Assembly: GCA_950295325.1 (NCBI GenBank)
Contig: OX485804.1
Location: 58,094,001 to 58,158,000, forward strand
Direction of reading: 5' to 3'
Origin: Polytrichum commune
Lineage: Eukaryota; Streptophyta; Polytrichopsida; Polytrichales; Polytrichaceae
DNA: 64,000 nt
Under the pieces are notes generated by a model. The model saw nothing but the letters and a program-made list of their open reading frames with translations. It searched no databases and was not told where the DNA came from. The translations under genes and the position numbers were made by a program. Shown here piece by piece: positions 12,534 to 24,420 of the stretch (position 1 is its first letter; each line of letters begins with the position of its first letter).

Positions 12534-13677
12534 TCGTGGGCTAAACTAGGATCTATCCGTTTAACAAGACATGGTAAGGAGTGTTTGACAAAAGGTGAAC
12601 AATACCCTCATTCAATAGAAGATTGGTTTTATGATGATTTTCACCTAACAACACTACATGAGTGGGCCTCCCTATGTCACACCAAAAGGCACAATGATGC
12701 AATGCATTTTGACTATTTATATGCAAAAAGAATTGTTTTTGATGGGCACGTTCCTAACCCATTTGCTAATCTAGGTGATTCCCTTGTATTTGGTTTAATA
12801 ATGTTGAGAAACCCAAAACCTTGATGTAGAAATATGTACTTTCCTTTCTAAAAGATGTTTGTGCTTTAGAAGCTCATTACTCATAAAAGGATGGCTGGAA
12901 CTTATTCAATTATCTAGGGCTCATTGGGCAGAGATTTGAAGGCTCTTTGAAATAAAGTGGTCAACTGCAAGGTTTGAAACAAAGCTACAGAGTGCGAAGT
13001 GTATTTTCAATGACTAACTATTACTTCTCAAGTGTCTGCAACATCACGCATAAGCACACCTAAAATACTTGCTATTAGTTATACTAGAATATCACTGGAA
13101 TGTCATTTGATGTAATCAGGTGATGAAGTGAAAAAAACATTTATCATCCCTAATCTTTGGAACACATGTGACTAGCTCAAACCCAACTGTATTTTACCAT
13201 TACAATGGTGAGACTCCACAAAGTTACTCAATTTCAATGTTTTGGTGTCCTACTGACATGATCCTCGCAGAAATCACATGACATCAGAAACACATATGAG
13301 TTAGAAGATACTCATAAAAAGCCAGAGCCTCATGATTCTCACTTGTACACCTCATTTAGTAAAAAAATTACAGGAGCTATTTGATCCAAGGGCCAAATAG
13401 CAATATAGGTAACAGTCCACTCACCACCCTAACTTAATTTCTAATGCATTTAATTTTTGCAATGCCTTGCCTACCTACCTGGACAACACTCTTGTACAGC
13501 ATTGGGCACACATAGAATGGATCTCAAAGGGATGAGTTTACAAGATGGGTAATCAAGCACACCTGCCACATTACCCAAATCTCAACCTCGCAATACTTTA
13601 TACAGGGAACAAGAAGACGAAGATCCAAATGGGCAACCAAGGTAAATATGGGGTAAACATATAGAAACAATTTTAAG
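12534..13677. other. Intergenic / 3' UTR of the CSC1-like gene
   Basis: A 79-codon frame at 12585-12824 resembles nothing I recognise. The right end should hold the 3' UTR of the minus-strand channel gene. Confidence 0.4.
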
Positions 13678-16600
13678 TTAAACAGGGATTTCACTGCTGT
13701 CAAAAGTTGAAGACTCAGGTAACAGGCGCTGTGTCTTTGAATTGTTGTCGATATTTAAGTCAACATGGTGCAATGCTGGGTGAAGGTATGCGTCTCGAAT
13801 AGTGTTGAGCACTTCTTCCTTCCGACCGTTTTCCTCGTCAACCATATCCTTTTTCATGGTGCTCTGGAGGAGGAGACAAATGCACATATTAAAACAGCCA
13901 CAACAGAAAATTCAAGAAAACAAAAACAGGAACTAGGTATTCCCTATTTTCTCCCTGAAATCTCTGAAAAGAAATATAAAATTACAGATATACCTATGTC
14001 TAAGCAGAAGATAAAAGATTTCACAACTATTGTGAAGATTTGGAAGAAAAAAATCACATTGTAGTGACATGAATACAAAGCAAGGTAAAAATGCTGTTTT
14101 AAATGTGCAATCACCTTTAGATGATACTTGTGACTAATTGGGTGGCTTAAACCCAAGGCTTTAACCCGGATCCCATGGGAACCTGAGGTTAAGCCTGCCT
14201 AAGGCTAGAATAGTACTCGGATGGGTGGCATTCCTAGCACTTGCTTTCTAGTGCACCCTACCACCCATGATCCACCCAATCATGGTGGGGTATCTGGGTG
14301 AACCGAATACTTTCAACCAACCATGTGGGAACCTAGGGGCTTGCCCTTGTAGGAGAAATGTGTCGGTCAGCTTGTTCGTGCCCATTCAAGGTGTTCACCT
14401 TCAAAAGGAGCTAGTAGTTGTCGGGGCCTCTAATTCTCGTATTATCCATTTCGGGATAACATATAGACTTACACCAACTCAAAAGTGAAGCAACACCATA
14501 ATTCATGCTGATGGCAAAATCGAATTCATCTTTCTTTCCTTTTTGTTATATGTTCCAACAAAAACATTGTTGGCTTCATGAAATCTATGGCATCATTCAA
14601 GATAAGAAAACCATGGAGAGATAAAGCTTGAGAAACACTATCTTCGGAATCCAGGCGAAAAAGGGAATGTGAGAAGGCATACCTCCAGATTGAACCTCTG
14701 GAAAGTAGGAAGGAATCGTTGACAACAATGCTCGTGAAAGAGCCATGTCAGAAAGGGGAGCGGGATGCATGCAACGGATGCCTTACTCAGTCCTTTCAAT
14801 GAGAACATCCCAATAAACAGCACTTGCATAAGCACTACACATGATACCACCCGGCTGTGAATCTCTGGCCAATATTGCCCACCTGTCTCATACTTTGGCT
14901 CGTAGACATGCAATATCTGTATAAACCACAGAAATTCATTTCAGCAATCTGCAAGCTTGTCAAACTTATCTTTAACTCAATGGGAATTATTTACAGGAGT
15001 TGGTTCCCTATGATTTTGAATGATTTCTTTGCATACAATGTCCATACTTGGCTGTCCGCTATGTACTGAAATCTGTCAAAGCACACATCCTGTGCATAAC
15101 CCAGTCAAACACAAGTAGCAACGAGTGTTGGTCTGGTAACGCCTTTCTTTTATACCATTCAGGTATCTATAATAAGGATTTCACTTTTTTTGATACCAAT
15201 AGGGTATGAATATTTGATGGTATTCTAGTTCTCAATACCGTTCAGGTCTAAATACCATGGAAGAACCTTCATATCTAAACAAAATCGCCCTATTATCCAT
15301 ATGATATAGAATGGTATTGACCCAAATAATAACTTGGGTTTACAAAGATTCTCACCTTGACATACCCACCAAATATCAAAATTTGACTAGTGTTACAATT
15401 TTGCTACCCACAGGAAGGTTCTTTGTCATCATTACTGATGTAAGCTTTATAAGGTACGACATCATGCTCATCCCTCCATTTATGACTAAAATCACTCATT
15501 GTCCACTGATTATGTTGTCCAAAGAGAATCACCCTCTATAACATAATCGGTGCAAAATGAGCAATTTTTCTTATGCATGGAGGGATGAGCATGCCGGCGT
15601 ACCTTAAAAAGCTTAAAAACCAGAGTGTAGCAAAAGAACTTGCCCGCTGCCATGGGCTTGCCCTCAGAAACATTGCAGCAACAGCAAGATAAAGTCTTGC
15701 CTTGAGTACTTAGTATTATGCCAGGACCAAGACATTCTTCCTTGAGCATAAATCGGTTGGGCATCCATATAAATATAATGAATCCCATGTTCCTGGCAAT
15801 GGAACATTTCTGTCACAAATGCTTCAAAGTAACACAGACCCATTAAGCTAAGCGGGCCTAGTTCAGTTACTTCTCTTGATCAGACATCTATATTTGAGTG
15901 GTGGGTAGTTAGGTGCAAATTTAAGAACGGACACCAAGAAAGACATGTGTTTGATAGAGATTGGATGACGTGCTCAAAATCTGTCAACTATACTCTAGGG
16001 TCAATGGTCCACACAATGGGGAGGGCCTATGTGGCCTTCTTATGGCTCTTATGTCGTTATTTGATAATTCATAACGACTCCTGATTGATTCCAAAACTTC
16101 CTGTGATTGATCCTGGCTTCTTCAGATACATTTGCAAACGCACATATTTCAACCTTGTGAATCCAGTCAGTAGTATAAGGTAGCAAACAACAACAAAACC
16201 AACCAAATAAGAGCCATCTACCTTAATTTGGAAGCTTGTACATACCTGGTTGCGGAAAACAATATAACCCAAGATGAAGTAGACGAGCAGGAATGGGAGG
16301 AGGAGCGGGTTGATGATGGAGTATACAAGCCCAAACAAAGTGAACAACAAGACCATCGGGAGCGTGCGGTAGTAAGGGAGAGAATAGACATCAGCAAGGA
16401 GTGGTGTGCTCTTCTCAACCGTATGCCGCTTAAGAAAGTTGAAGATGAGGGCACCAGTTTGCAGAATTTCAAGTGGCAGGCCGGCCCAACCAGTTGTCAT
16501 GATGTATGTGATGAAAAAATTGGCCTGCGAACGTTTATTGTGACACAGAATAAGATTTTTTGCAATACAATCTTTTGTAGAAGAAAATACAGTCAGACTC

Positions 16601-18218
16601 ATAAGCAAATGGAAAAGCCAGCAGATTTCAGGTGTGAGAAATTCAGGGTACAAGTCAAAACTCTAACCTTAAACCTTAAACCCATATTCCAGCTGCAATA
16701 GGCTTTGGAGGTCTTCTGAATTACATAGATACTTAAAGATGAATCCCCAAGCATGTTCATTGTGGAACTTAATACAACAAGTAGTACTCATGCGGCAGCC
16801 AAAACCGTTCCAGTGAAGCCAATCCTTTTGATACGCTTAAAGATTTCATTTCAACATATCATCATCACAAGATGAAATTACCTACAGAATTGGTTACAAA
16901 GATCAACACAGAAAGAGAAGACACACAAGTCCAGGATTAAATGGTGTCACACACCTAAGCTGGGGGTTGGACTCAGGAATCTCATGAGACAGAAGAGAAT
17001 CAGACACAAAATTTGTGTAGTGCAATTCAAGGGTCGTTTACACTAGGGGTGGTTGTGGTTTACTTTCTTTGGTTCGATATCCCTGGAAAAAGGGCATAAT
17101 AAATGCAAACCGCAACTGCAACCACCTTCTACCCTCATCAAAGTCCACTACTCCCCATCATTAACCAGCCTTAGGGTGGTTGTTCAAGCTCATGTGGCAC
17201 TGCTACAAAGTTTCAAGGCCAAGGTGCGGGGAGAAAGTTGAGGAGGCAACCACTTTAACACTACAATCCAAGGTCAACAAGGGTAATAATCACTATTATT
17301 TCACCCCGAGTCCAAGGCCTGAGCCAATGATAAATTGCTATTTCGAAAACCAACCCCACTATCAACCACAATCACAAGGATTTCCACACTACGACGAGTG
17401 ACAATGAAAATGAGCATGGTTAATTTCGGTGGATAACCACAATCACAACCACCTTTGTAGTGTAAACGACCCTGCAGATGATGAGTAAGGTGGAAGGTTT
17501 AGGGTTTGAAGTTCAGCTGCAATGAATAATGTACCTGAGTTGGGATGGCTTCCGCGAGCCGCCGTGGAATCTCCCTTGGGTTCTTTGAGAACGATTCACT
17601 GATGGTAATGAGAGAGCCACTGAAAACAACAGCAAGAAACAGATTGCCTGCCAGCAGATTGAAGACTTTGGATGTCGCCGTACGCTCCTGGTGGCTGATG
17701 GATGCATGCCCTTCAACCTGGGAAAGGAAGAACATGATGATTGGCACAATGTATAACACCGCCGAAATCAACAGCGCAGGCAGGTAGCCGGTAATTACAC
17801 CTCGGATTGCTGGTCTGCACAGACAGCAAGCAAGGGTTGAGTCTATTGAGAATTCATTTGCAACAAGTACTGTGATCCAGAAAACTTGTCTTGTCCCACT
17901 AAGATACAGCTATGGTAGGAATTGAGGATAAGTGATACACTGATTCAATTTTAGAGTCTTTTCTTACAATAAGTTATCCTCCAACTCAGCATGACTTTTG
18001 GTTTGGAGTTGGTTGTTTAGGCATTCAACACCTTCCAAGTTCGGTAAATGTGGGGGTAGTAGTGGAGGTTTGGACGAAGGACATTCTATATTGGTTCATT
18101 GAGGGTCAAACTCACATTGGCATGCCAAGAGGTGCCAAAATGAACTTGGCCCTCAATGAACCGAAACAAGTTACTCTTGATACAATTTCAATCACAACCT
18201 TCAAGCATACACTAAAAG

Positions 18219-18249
<31 letters not shown>

Positions 18250-21200
18250 ATATTGTATGCAAAACACCAATGGAAAATCATAGGGACTAACTCCCGACAA
18301 AATGTCCAATTGAGCTGAAAGATAACTCTAATGTCTGACTTGGTGATTTTAATCTCTGGCAGAAGATTGAACTTCAAGGAAAGCCTTTCATCCCACATCT
18401 GACTCGGCTTCAAAGGTAAACACAATATCGATTCTCCTGAGCATTTTGGTTAAGAAGCAGGATACCACTGATCTCCTGACATCAAGGTACAGCTAAAGTA
18501 GGAAAAAGATTGAAGAGAAAGCAATCCACCAATTCAATTCTGGAGTCATTCCTTACAATATCTGACTTGAAGATTCCACTCTGGCATGTAAGATAGATTG
18601 AACTTCACAGAAAGATAACCATCCCACATCTCATTCAGCTTCAACTGTAACCACAATCTTCATGCTAACCAGAAAAAATAGTAACAACAAAGTTTCAAAC
18701 TTTGAGGGAGGCAATACTTTCTGAATCATTTGACAATCACTGAAAAAGACCTCGACTCAAACTGCTGGGATTTTGGTTCAGTCACTTTCATGTCAAACAA
18801 GTGAAGAGGATTAAAACGTAAAACAGGAATAAACCCAAGTAGTGGGGTTGCCTGCAGAAAAAGCTTGAGCAATGTTTTTCTACAGAATCTGTAGACGTGA
18901 TGGGTAGAAAGGTGCTTACACTTCCAACACATTTTCTACAATAAAATTTGGTAGAAACTTCTCCAAACTGTCAAGGTTTGCAAGCGCCTGCACAGCCGCC
19001 GTAACTGGGACATAGAATATGGTCAACATGATAGCTAGTATAGTTGCCAATATGTTGCGAAGAAAAAGCTGGGAATAGGGTATCTCCAAGTTGGGCCAGT
19101 CCACATCCTTCGGCTCCGGTGCCCATGACGCCACCCATGTCATTGGGTTTGGTGCTTGTTGTGATTGTGCAGTCACAGCTGCACCCCACCTTGTTCGAAA
19201 CGAGACAAAGGCCGTTGGAACCTCCTGGGCAACAAAACAACATAAATTAATAATAACGATGTACATTAGCCTCACTGCTGATCATTCCTCTTCCTATAGG
19301 TCCATTTCTTGCTTTCTCTAATGAATTTTTCTTCAATAACTCAAGCTTGCCTTAAACAGCAGCTGCAAAACACACAACTGCCGACACTGCTACAATAAAT
19401 TTGATAATTTTCAGTTGTGAAATATCAAAGTTGGACATAGTGGAGGTACTAGGTAGATCAATATTGAATAACAGTGACTCAAGTTCAGCAAGTGCGCTTC
19501 AGAGATACAGACACATACGATTGTCTGCACCTGTGCAATGAGGAGTCAAAACCAATTGGTTCACAAGTGACAGACTAGGCGGTTATTTGTCAATAACCCC
19601 CATTAAGCAAGCAACATAAGTTAATGATGATGTTCATTAGCCTCACTGCTGAATTCCCTTCTATATGGCCCTATTCTTGCTTTCTTGGATTCTTTTTTCC
19701 TTCAGAAACTCAAGCTTGTCTTAAACAGTAGCTGCAAAACACATAATTGCCGAAACTGCAACCATAGATTTGATCATTTTCAGTGTGAAACATCAAGTTG
19801 GACATAGTGGAGGTACTAGGTAGACCAATATTCAATAACAGTGACTCAAGCTCAGAAAGTGTACTTCAGAGATGCAGACACATACAATTGTTTACATGAT
19901 ATTGGAATAAACCTGCACCTGACGTCACACATATAATGAGCAGTGATAACCAATTGGTTCAATAATGACAAAGACTAGGCAGTGATTTGTCAACCACCCA
20001 CAATCACCTTCTTCTTTTGTCGAAACTCCAGTTGGCATTCACGGACTTGGCGATGAATGTCCTCCATCTTCTCAGTATGTAGCTCAATAGGGTCGACCAG
20101 TGGTCCATAGAGCCCACAGAGCCCTGTGCGGCGTGGCCGCCTTTGGCTTGGAGTCTTTTGTTTCAAAGCAATAATCTTCAACTTCAATTTCTCCAGCTCA
20201 TTCTAATGCAAAAGCTCTTCCCACGTCAATTCATGCAAAAGCTCTTCCCAATATTGATGCATTCAGTTTAACATGCTGTTTGTCCTCATTTATCAACCAA
20301 CAACAGACCTATCTTCACCCTATCATCCACAAATTTCAATTATCACCCTGTTTGCATTCAAGAGTAAGCTACAAAGAGCTAACTTCTAGACAAGTATACA
20401 GATAAGCAATTCACCTAATCGAGGGTTTCACTATTCTTGAGTTCGCTAATGTGATAACTTAGAACAGTCTCCCAGAGAATAATGCTTATAAAAACCTGAA
20501 GAATCATGGTCTGGTTTAGAAACAAGCAATGAGGGACTTTGCCAAATGAACATACGCAAATGTACAATCAGAAAAGACACACCCATACTAGCAGGCCTAT
20601 AAATTCATATATTGCTTCAAGAAAAAGAGCATTGTTTTTACCAGCAGATTGGTCACATGGCTGGAATGGTAGACCATATTATGCGACAAATACTCAATAG
20701 GGTGGAACCGGTGGAAGAAGTAATCCACATTGTCACTGTAACTGACACCCTCATTTTCAGAAGGTGGAACAGCCCGGACAAGCACTGTAAATTGGTCTGG
20801 CTGCGGAAGTGCATTTGCTAAGTATTCCTGCCGTTTGTTTGCAATATGCTTGTACTCCTGCACATCTCAAACACTAGCTCAATTCTAAAGTTTCAAGAAT
20901 TTCAACAAACTTATCACCACCCCTACCCCTGCCTGCAAAACATTCTCACAAATCTAACATAAATCTCTTTTGAGGAAGTGGTATTCCAACAGTTGCAGCC
21001 TGGGCAATAGAGTTATCCTCTAACTCAGTGGGACTTTTCGTATGGAGTTGGTCCCCTGTACTTTCCATTGGTTGTTTTGCAACAAAATCAATAATTTCAT
21101 TCCACTTTTAATGTATGCTCGGAGGTAGGGTTTGAATTTGGATACAGAGCAACCTATTGGGATTCATTGAGGGCCAAACCCTAAACCTGAAACCTTACAA

Positions 21201-23206
21201 ACTGAGAGGGGAACGTTCCTTCACTTACAATGTACAACAACACATATGCGCTAAGGGAGATGAAGCACAACACTGCATAATGAATCCACAACCTGGCCAA
21301 CAAAAAAAAATACATTAAAAATATCGCATCAATAACAACCAACTAGTAAATCTCTGCCACAGGGAATAATATCACAGCAACTCGGTATTTCAACCACCAC
21401 AACTGCAATCCTGTGATGAACCCCTTTGTAGAGTTCTACAATATGGCATGAATGATTCACCAGATTCGAAAGCACAAAACAAATGGAAGGCAACATACAT
21501 GTTTCCTCCATGTGCAACTCTTGGTAATAATTTTAACTGTTTGTGGGTGAAAGAGAGGAGATGTAACGATACATACCGCATTGAGCCATATGAGATGTTG
21601 AGGATTGTGAGCTTCTCCAGAGTCCCATAGTCTTTCTCCTCTTTCTCTCGTGGATTGTCGTGGAGATACGTGTCCGTGTAATTCAGAGGTGCCAAGATCC
21701 CAAACCCCACAATCGTACAGATCGTGAAGAAACGCATACTGTCATCATATCCGTTTACAGGAGGTCAAGATTCCAATCATATTGAAAATATTCTGGTGCT
21801 TAGATACTGGAATTTGTGGAATAACCCAACCCAATTTGTGGATGACCCCAATTCAATATCCAAGTAATTCAATATGCAAATGAGGAGGTCAAGATTCCGG
21901 TTGTAATTAGAGACATTCTGGTGATATGTCAACGGAATTTGTGGACGACCCCAACTCAATCTAATGTATTCCATTTGCAAATGAGGAGGTCACGAATTCT
22001 AACCCCAACTCAAATTCTAATGACTTCCATATGCAAAGGAGAAGGTCACAATTCCGGTTATGCTGGAGGTGATATGATACTGGACAACTCCACTCAATCT
22101 CTAATGAGTTACATATGCAAAATTAGGAGGTCAAAATTCTGGATATAGTTAAAGACATTCAGGTGACATGAGACTGGAATTTGTGGACCACCCCAACTCA
22201 AATTCTAATGAGTTCCGATTCCGAATTAGAAGTTCAAGATTCCGGTTATACTGAAGACATACAGGTGATATGGTACTGGAATTTGTTAACACCCCCAACT
22301 TAATTTCTAATAAGTTCCATATGAAGATTAGGAGGTCAAGGATTCCCATTACAGTTTAAAGATATTCAAGTGCTATGATACTGGAATTGTGGACAAACCC
22401 CAACTCGATTTCTAACGAGTTTCCATATGCAAATTAGGAGGTCAAGATTCCGGATATAAGTAAAAACACGCAGGTGACATGGTACTGGAATTTGTGGACA
22501 ACGTCAACTCAAATTTTAATGAGTTTCATTTCCAAATTAGGAGTTCAAAAATTCCGGTTGAAGTTAAAAGACATTCTGGTGGTGTGGTACTGGAATTTGG
22601 GGACAACCCCAACTCCATTTCCAATGAGTTCCGGTTGCAGGTAAGAGGTCAAGATTCCGGTTATAGTTGAAGACATTCTGGTGGTATGTTACTGGAATCC
22701 GTGGGCAACCCCAACTCAATCTCTAAAGATTCCTGGATTACGGTCGGGTATAATTAGAGACATTCAGGAGATATGATACTCGAACGTATGGACAACCCCC
22801 AACTCAATTTCCAATGACTTCCGCATGCAAATTTGTTTCGTAATCAGAAAAAGATCACGCACATCCCAGATGGGTGAAACAACCGAACTTTAACTTACCC
22901 AAAAATGAAGATTCGGAGGAAGACTACAGCGTCGAGACCGGACGAGTGCAGGATGTCATCTTCGGTGGCCTCCAAGGCGTGCTTCGCCCATCCAGCCGAG
23001 GGGACCAGATTCTCGAAAGAGAATTTCTCCTTCTCCTCATCCTCATTCCCATTCTCAGCTTTGCTCCTTCGCTCACGGAGCAAGTGCCGTGTGAAGTACA
23101 CCCCGGCATTGCTTGGCTGCTTCCGGAACACGGAGTAGAGGAGCAGGAACGTCATAGCCAACAAGATGTTGATCCCCGCCGACGTCGCTAACTCAAGTAT
23201 CTCCAT
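13678..23206 (-). CDS. CSC1-like protein (OSCA family hyperosmolality/mechanically gated calcium-permeable channel), 10 exons
   Basis: Multi-pass channel of the OSCA/CSC1 family, related to TMEM16/TMEM63 and most like the HYP1/RXW8-type CSC1-like proteins. Minus-strand exons: 22899-23206, 21577-21738, 21229-21292, 20642-20857, 20008-20202, 18920-19224, 17535-17814, 16246-16524, 14683-14916, 13678-13863. All are GT-AG and join in frame to 742 aa, a typical length. Seen: N-terminal membrane segment with LYSVFRKQPSN; cytosolic region with a coiled stretch (~240-275); conserved FVSFRTRWGAA (321-331) and APEPKDVDWPNL (350-361); then the hydrophobic pore-domain segments in exons 6-9; YEPKYETGGQYWP (608-620); a short hydrophilic tail. 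The start is supported by the family N-terminus. Introns total over 7 kb and hold several repeats. Subfamily placement is tentative. Confidence 0.93.
14129..14505 (+). mobile_element. 5S-rRNA-bearing repeat (Cassandra-type TRIM LTR or 5S SINE), in CSC1 intron 9
   Basis: A 377-bp unit beginning TGTGAC and ending ATTCA. Bases ~14164-14235 follow the 3' two-thirds of plant 5S rRNA (GGATCCCATGGGAAC, then GAGGTTAAGC, then TAGTACTCGGATGGGTGG), covering the box A to box C promoter region. The body matches a second copy at 62543-62938. TG...CA ends and an embedded 5S are known for Cassandra retrotransposon LTRs. No 5-bp duplication was found, so a solo LTR is unproven and a SINE3-type origin remains possible. 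Confidence 0.7.
15441..15617. mobile_element. Foldback MITE in CSC1 intron 8
   Basis: Two ~70-base arms in inverse orientation (AAGGTACG..CATGCTCATCCCTCCAT and its reverse complement) flank a ~23-base loop. The arms include further pairing at ATTATGTT. The sequence is non-coding. Confidence 0.7.
17031..17472. mobile_element. Tourist-like (PIF/Harbinger-type) MITE in CSC1 intron 7
   Basis: A 442-bp unit whose ends are imperfect inverted repeats: GGGTCGTTTACACTA..GGTGGTTGTG on the left and the inverse on the right. The terminal GGG...GTTTACACTA resembles the element at 34943-35937. A clear 3-bp target duplication is not visible, so the class is inferred from the termini. Confidence 0.6.
17969..18170 (+). 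repeat. Dispersed intronic repeat R2, copy 1
   Basis: Starts GTTATCCTCCAACTCAG, continues with GGAGTTGGTTGTTT and GGTTTGGACGAAGGACATTC, and ends near TTCATTGAGGGTCAAACTCA. Related copies lie at 21009-21190 (CSC1 intron 3) and 56388-56600 (TAF8 intron). AACTCAG and GGTTTGAA look like Pol III boxes, but their 80-110 bp spacing is too long for a normal tRNA-derived SINE. Confidence 0.6.
18219..18248. repeat. (TA)n microsatellite, CSC1 intron 6
   Basis: About 14 consecutive TA dinucleotides. Intron 6 also holds a diverged direct duplication of a block seen at ~18317-18420 and ~18560-18660. Confidence 0.9.
19236..19990. repeat. ~375-bp tandem duplication filling CSC1 intron 5
   Basis: Two head-to-tail units (about 19236-19607 and 19608-19990) share AACATAAATTAATAAT-like starts, CAGCTGCAAAACACA, TTGGACATAGTGGAGGTACT and ACCAATTGGTTCA in the same order. 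Together they account for nearly the whole 783-bp intron between exons 5 and 6. Confidence 0.8.
21009..21190 (+). repeat. Dispersed intronic repeat R2, copy 2
   Basis: Begins GTTATCCTCTAACTCAGTGG. It carries GGAGTTGGTC and GGGTTTGAATTTGGAT, and ends at TTCATTGAGGGCCAAACCC. It lies in CSC1 intron 3, in the opposite transcriptional sense to the gene. Confidence 0.6.
21759..22835. repeat. Minisatellite of ~11 units (~100 bp) in CSC1 intron 1
   Basis: Unit landmarks are AGGAGGTCAAGATTCCGG, AAAGACATTCTGGTGATATG, TACTGGAATTTGTGGACAAC and AATGAGTTCCATATGCAAAT. Units begin near 21759, 21880, 21984 (short), 22040, 22127, 22230, 22330, 22436, 22540, 22644 and 22740. Copies differ by substitutions and small indels, so the array is not recent. 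It fills most of the 1160-bp intron 1. Confidence 0.88.
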
Positions 23207-23420
23207 CTCCTCGAATTCTTACTACAAATTAACTCAAATTAACTTAATCCTTACAGGATTCCACCAACTTCGCTCCCTTGTCCCCGATGGATCATCGCTG
23301 CTTTACCCTACCTCCCTCCGCCCACCAACATCAAGAGCAAATTCGACCAAATTCGCAAAACAGCCGTCTCTGTCATTACCAGAACAACACATGATGAATT
23401 TCTAAGCACTGCATGCGCAG

Positions 23421-23961
23421 AATAGTATCGGAGAGTTTCACGGTGGACAGTTTAGAATCATGTGAATGATGATCATAGGAAACTTGAGATTGAATTCAAT
23501 CACTTCTCCCCCCCAAAGAAGAGTGACAGGGTTCCAACAGTTCATCCACCCCATAAGTCTTTATACATCGCTCTTTGTCAGCGGAAAGGCTACCCACTTT
23601 TCAAGCATCTCAAATCTTATGCATATCCTAGCTCGCAAACATTTAATTCACAAATTCCTCCCTTTCAAAAATCTCTCTCTCTCTCTCTCTCTCTCCACAT
23701 CCACATACACGTCACTATATGAGTAGAATCGAAGAGTTCCACCATGGAAAGTATAGAGTCATGGGACTGATGATAGGATACTTAAAATTGATTGCAATCA
23801 ATTTTCCCGCCCAAAGAGTGACAGGGTTCCAAGAGTTCATCCGTCCCATAAGTCTTCATACCTAGCTCTTTGTCAGCAGATACGCTACTCACTTTCAAGC
23901 ATCTCAAATCTATACGTATCCTCGATCGCAAACATTTACTTCACAAATTCCTCCCTTTCAA

Positions 23962-24001
<40 letters not shown>

Positions 24002-24300
24002 ATATTCACATACACATCATGATGAATTTCTAAGCGCTACATGAGAAGAATCGGAGAGTTACACCATGGAAATATTAGAATCATGTGAATGATGATGATA
24101 GGAAACTTAATATTGATTACAATCATTTTTCCCGCTCAAAGAATAGTAACAGGGTTCCAACAGTTCATCCACCCCAGAGGTGTCTACATACCTCGCTCTT
24201 TGGCAACAGATGGGCTTAGCACCCACTTTCAAGCGTCTCAAACCTTTTGCCACATCCTCGCTCGCAAACGTTTACTCTCTCTCTCTCTCATCACGTCACA
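23421..24300. repeat. Three tandem ~300-bp units with (TC)n runs upstream of the CSC1-like gene
   Basis: Units start near 23421, 23719 and 24041. Each has a GAATCGGAGAGTT-like start, a GTGACAGGGTTCCA block, CATAAGTCTT/ATACAT, CAAGCATCTCAAA and CTCGCAAAC. A TC run follows in the units (23672-23695, 23965-24000; short in the third). The array begins 215 bp upstream of the start codon, so it lies in the promoter or 5' UTR. Confidence 0.82.
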
Positions 24301-24420
24301 CCTCTGGCACCTCACAAAAAGCATGCGAAGAGACGAAAAGGGACCTTTTCGGGCTTCGAAGCTCGGACCTAACCCGTCATCCACTTGAGTCGGGAGTCCG
24401 CCTAGCTTAATTCAAATCAC

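Noticed and set aside
12585-12824. 79-codon frame as a small gene
   Set aside because: No recognisable domain, no splice or promoter support, surrounded by repeats.
14164-14235. Possible functional 5S rRNA gene
   Set aside because: The 5' third of 5S is missing, substitutions are many, and the sequence sits inside a larger repeated unit with a second copy of the same structure.
16228-16701. 157-codon plus-strand frame
   Set aside because: Antisense shadow of CSC1-like exon 8; the minus strand has the family protein and correct splice borders.
17969-18170. tRNA gene or classic tRNA-derived SINE
   Set aside because: Box A- and box B-like motifs are 80-110 bp apart and no cloverleaf can be drawn.
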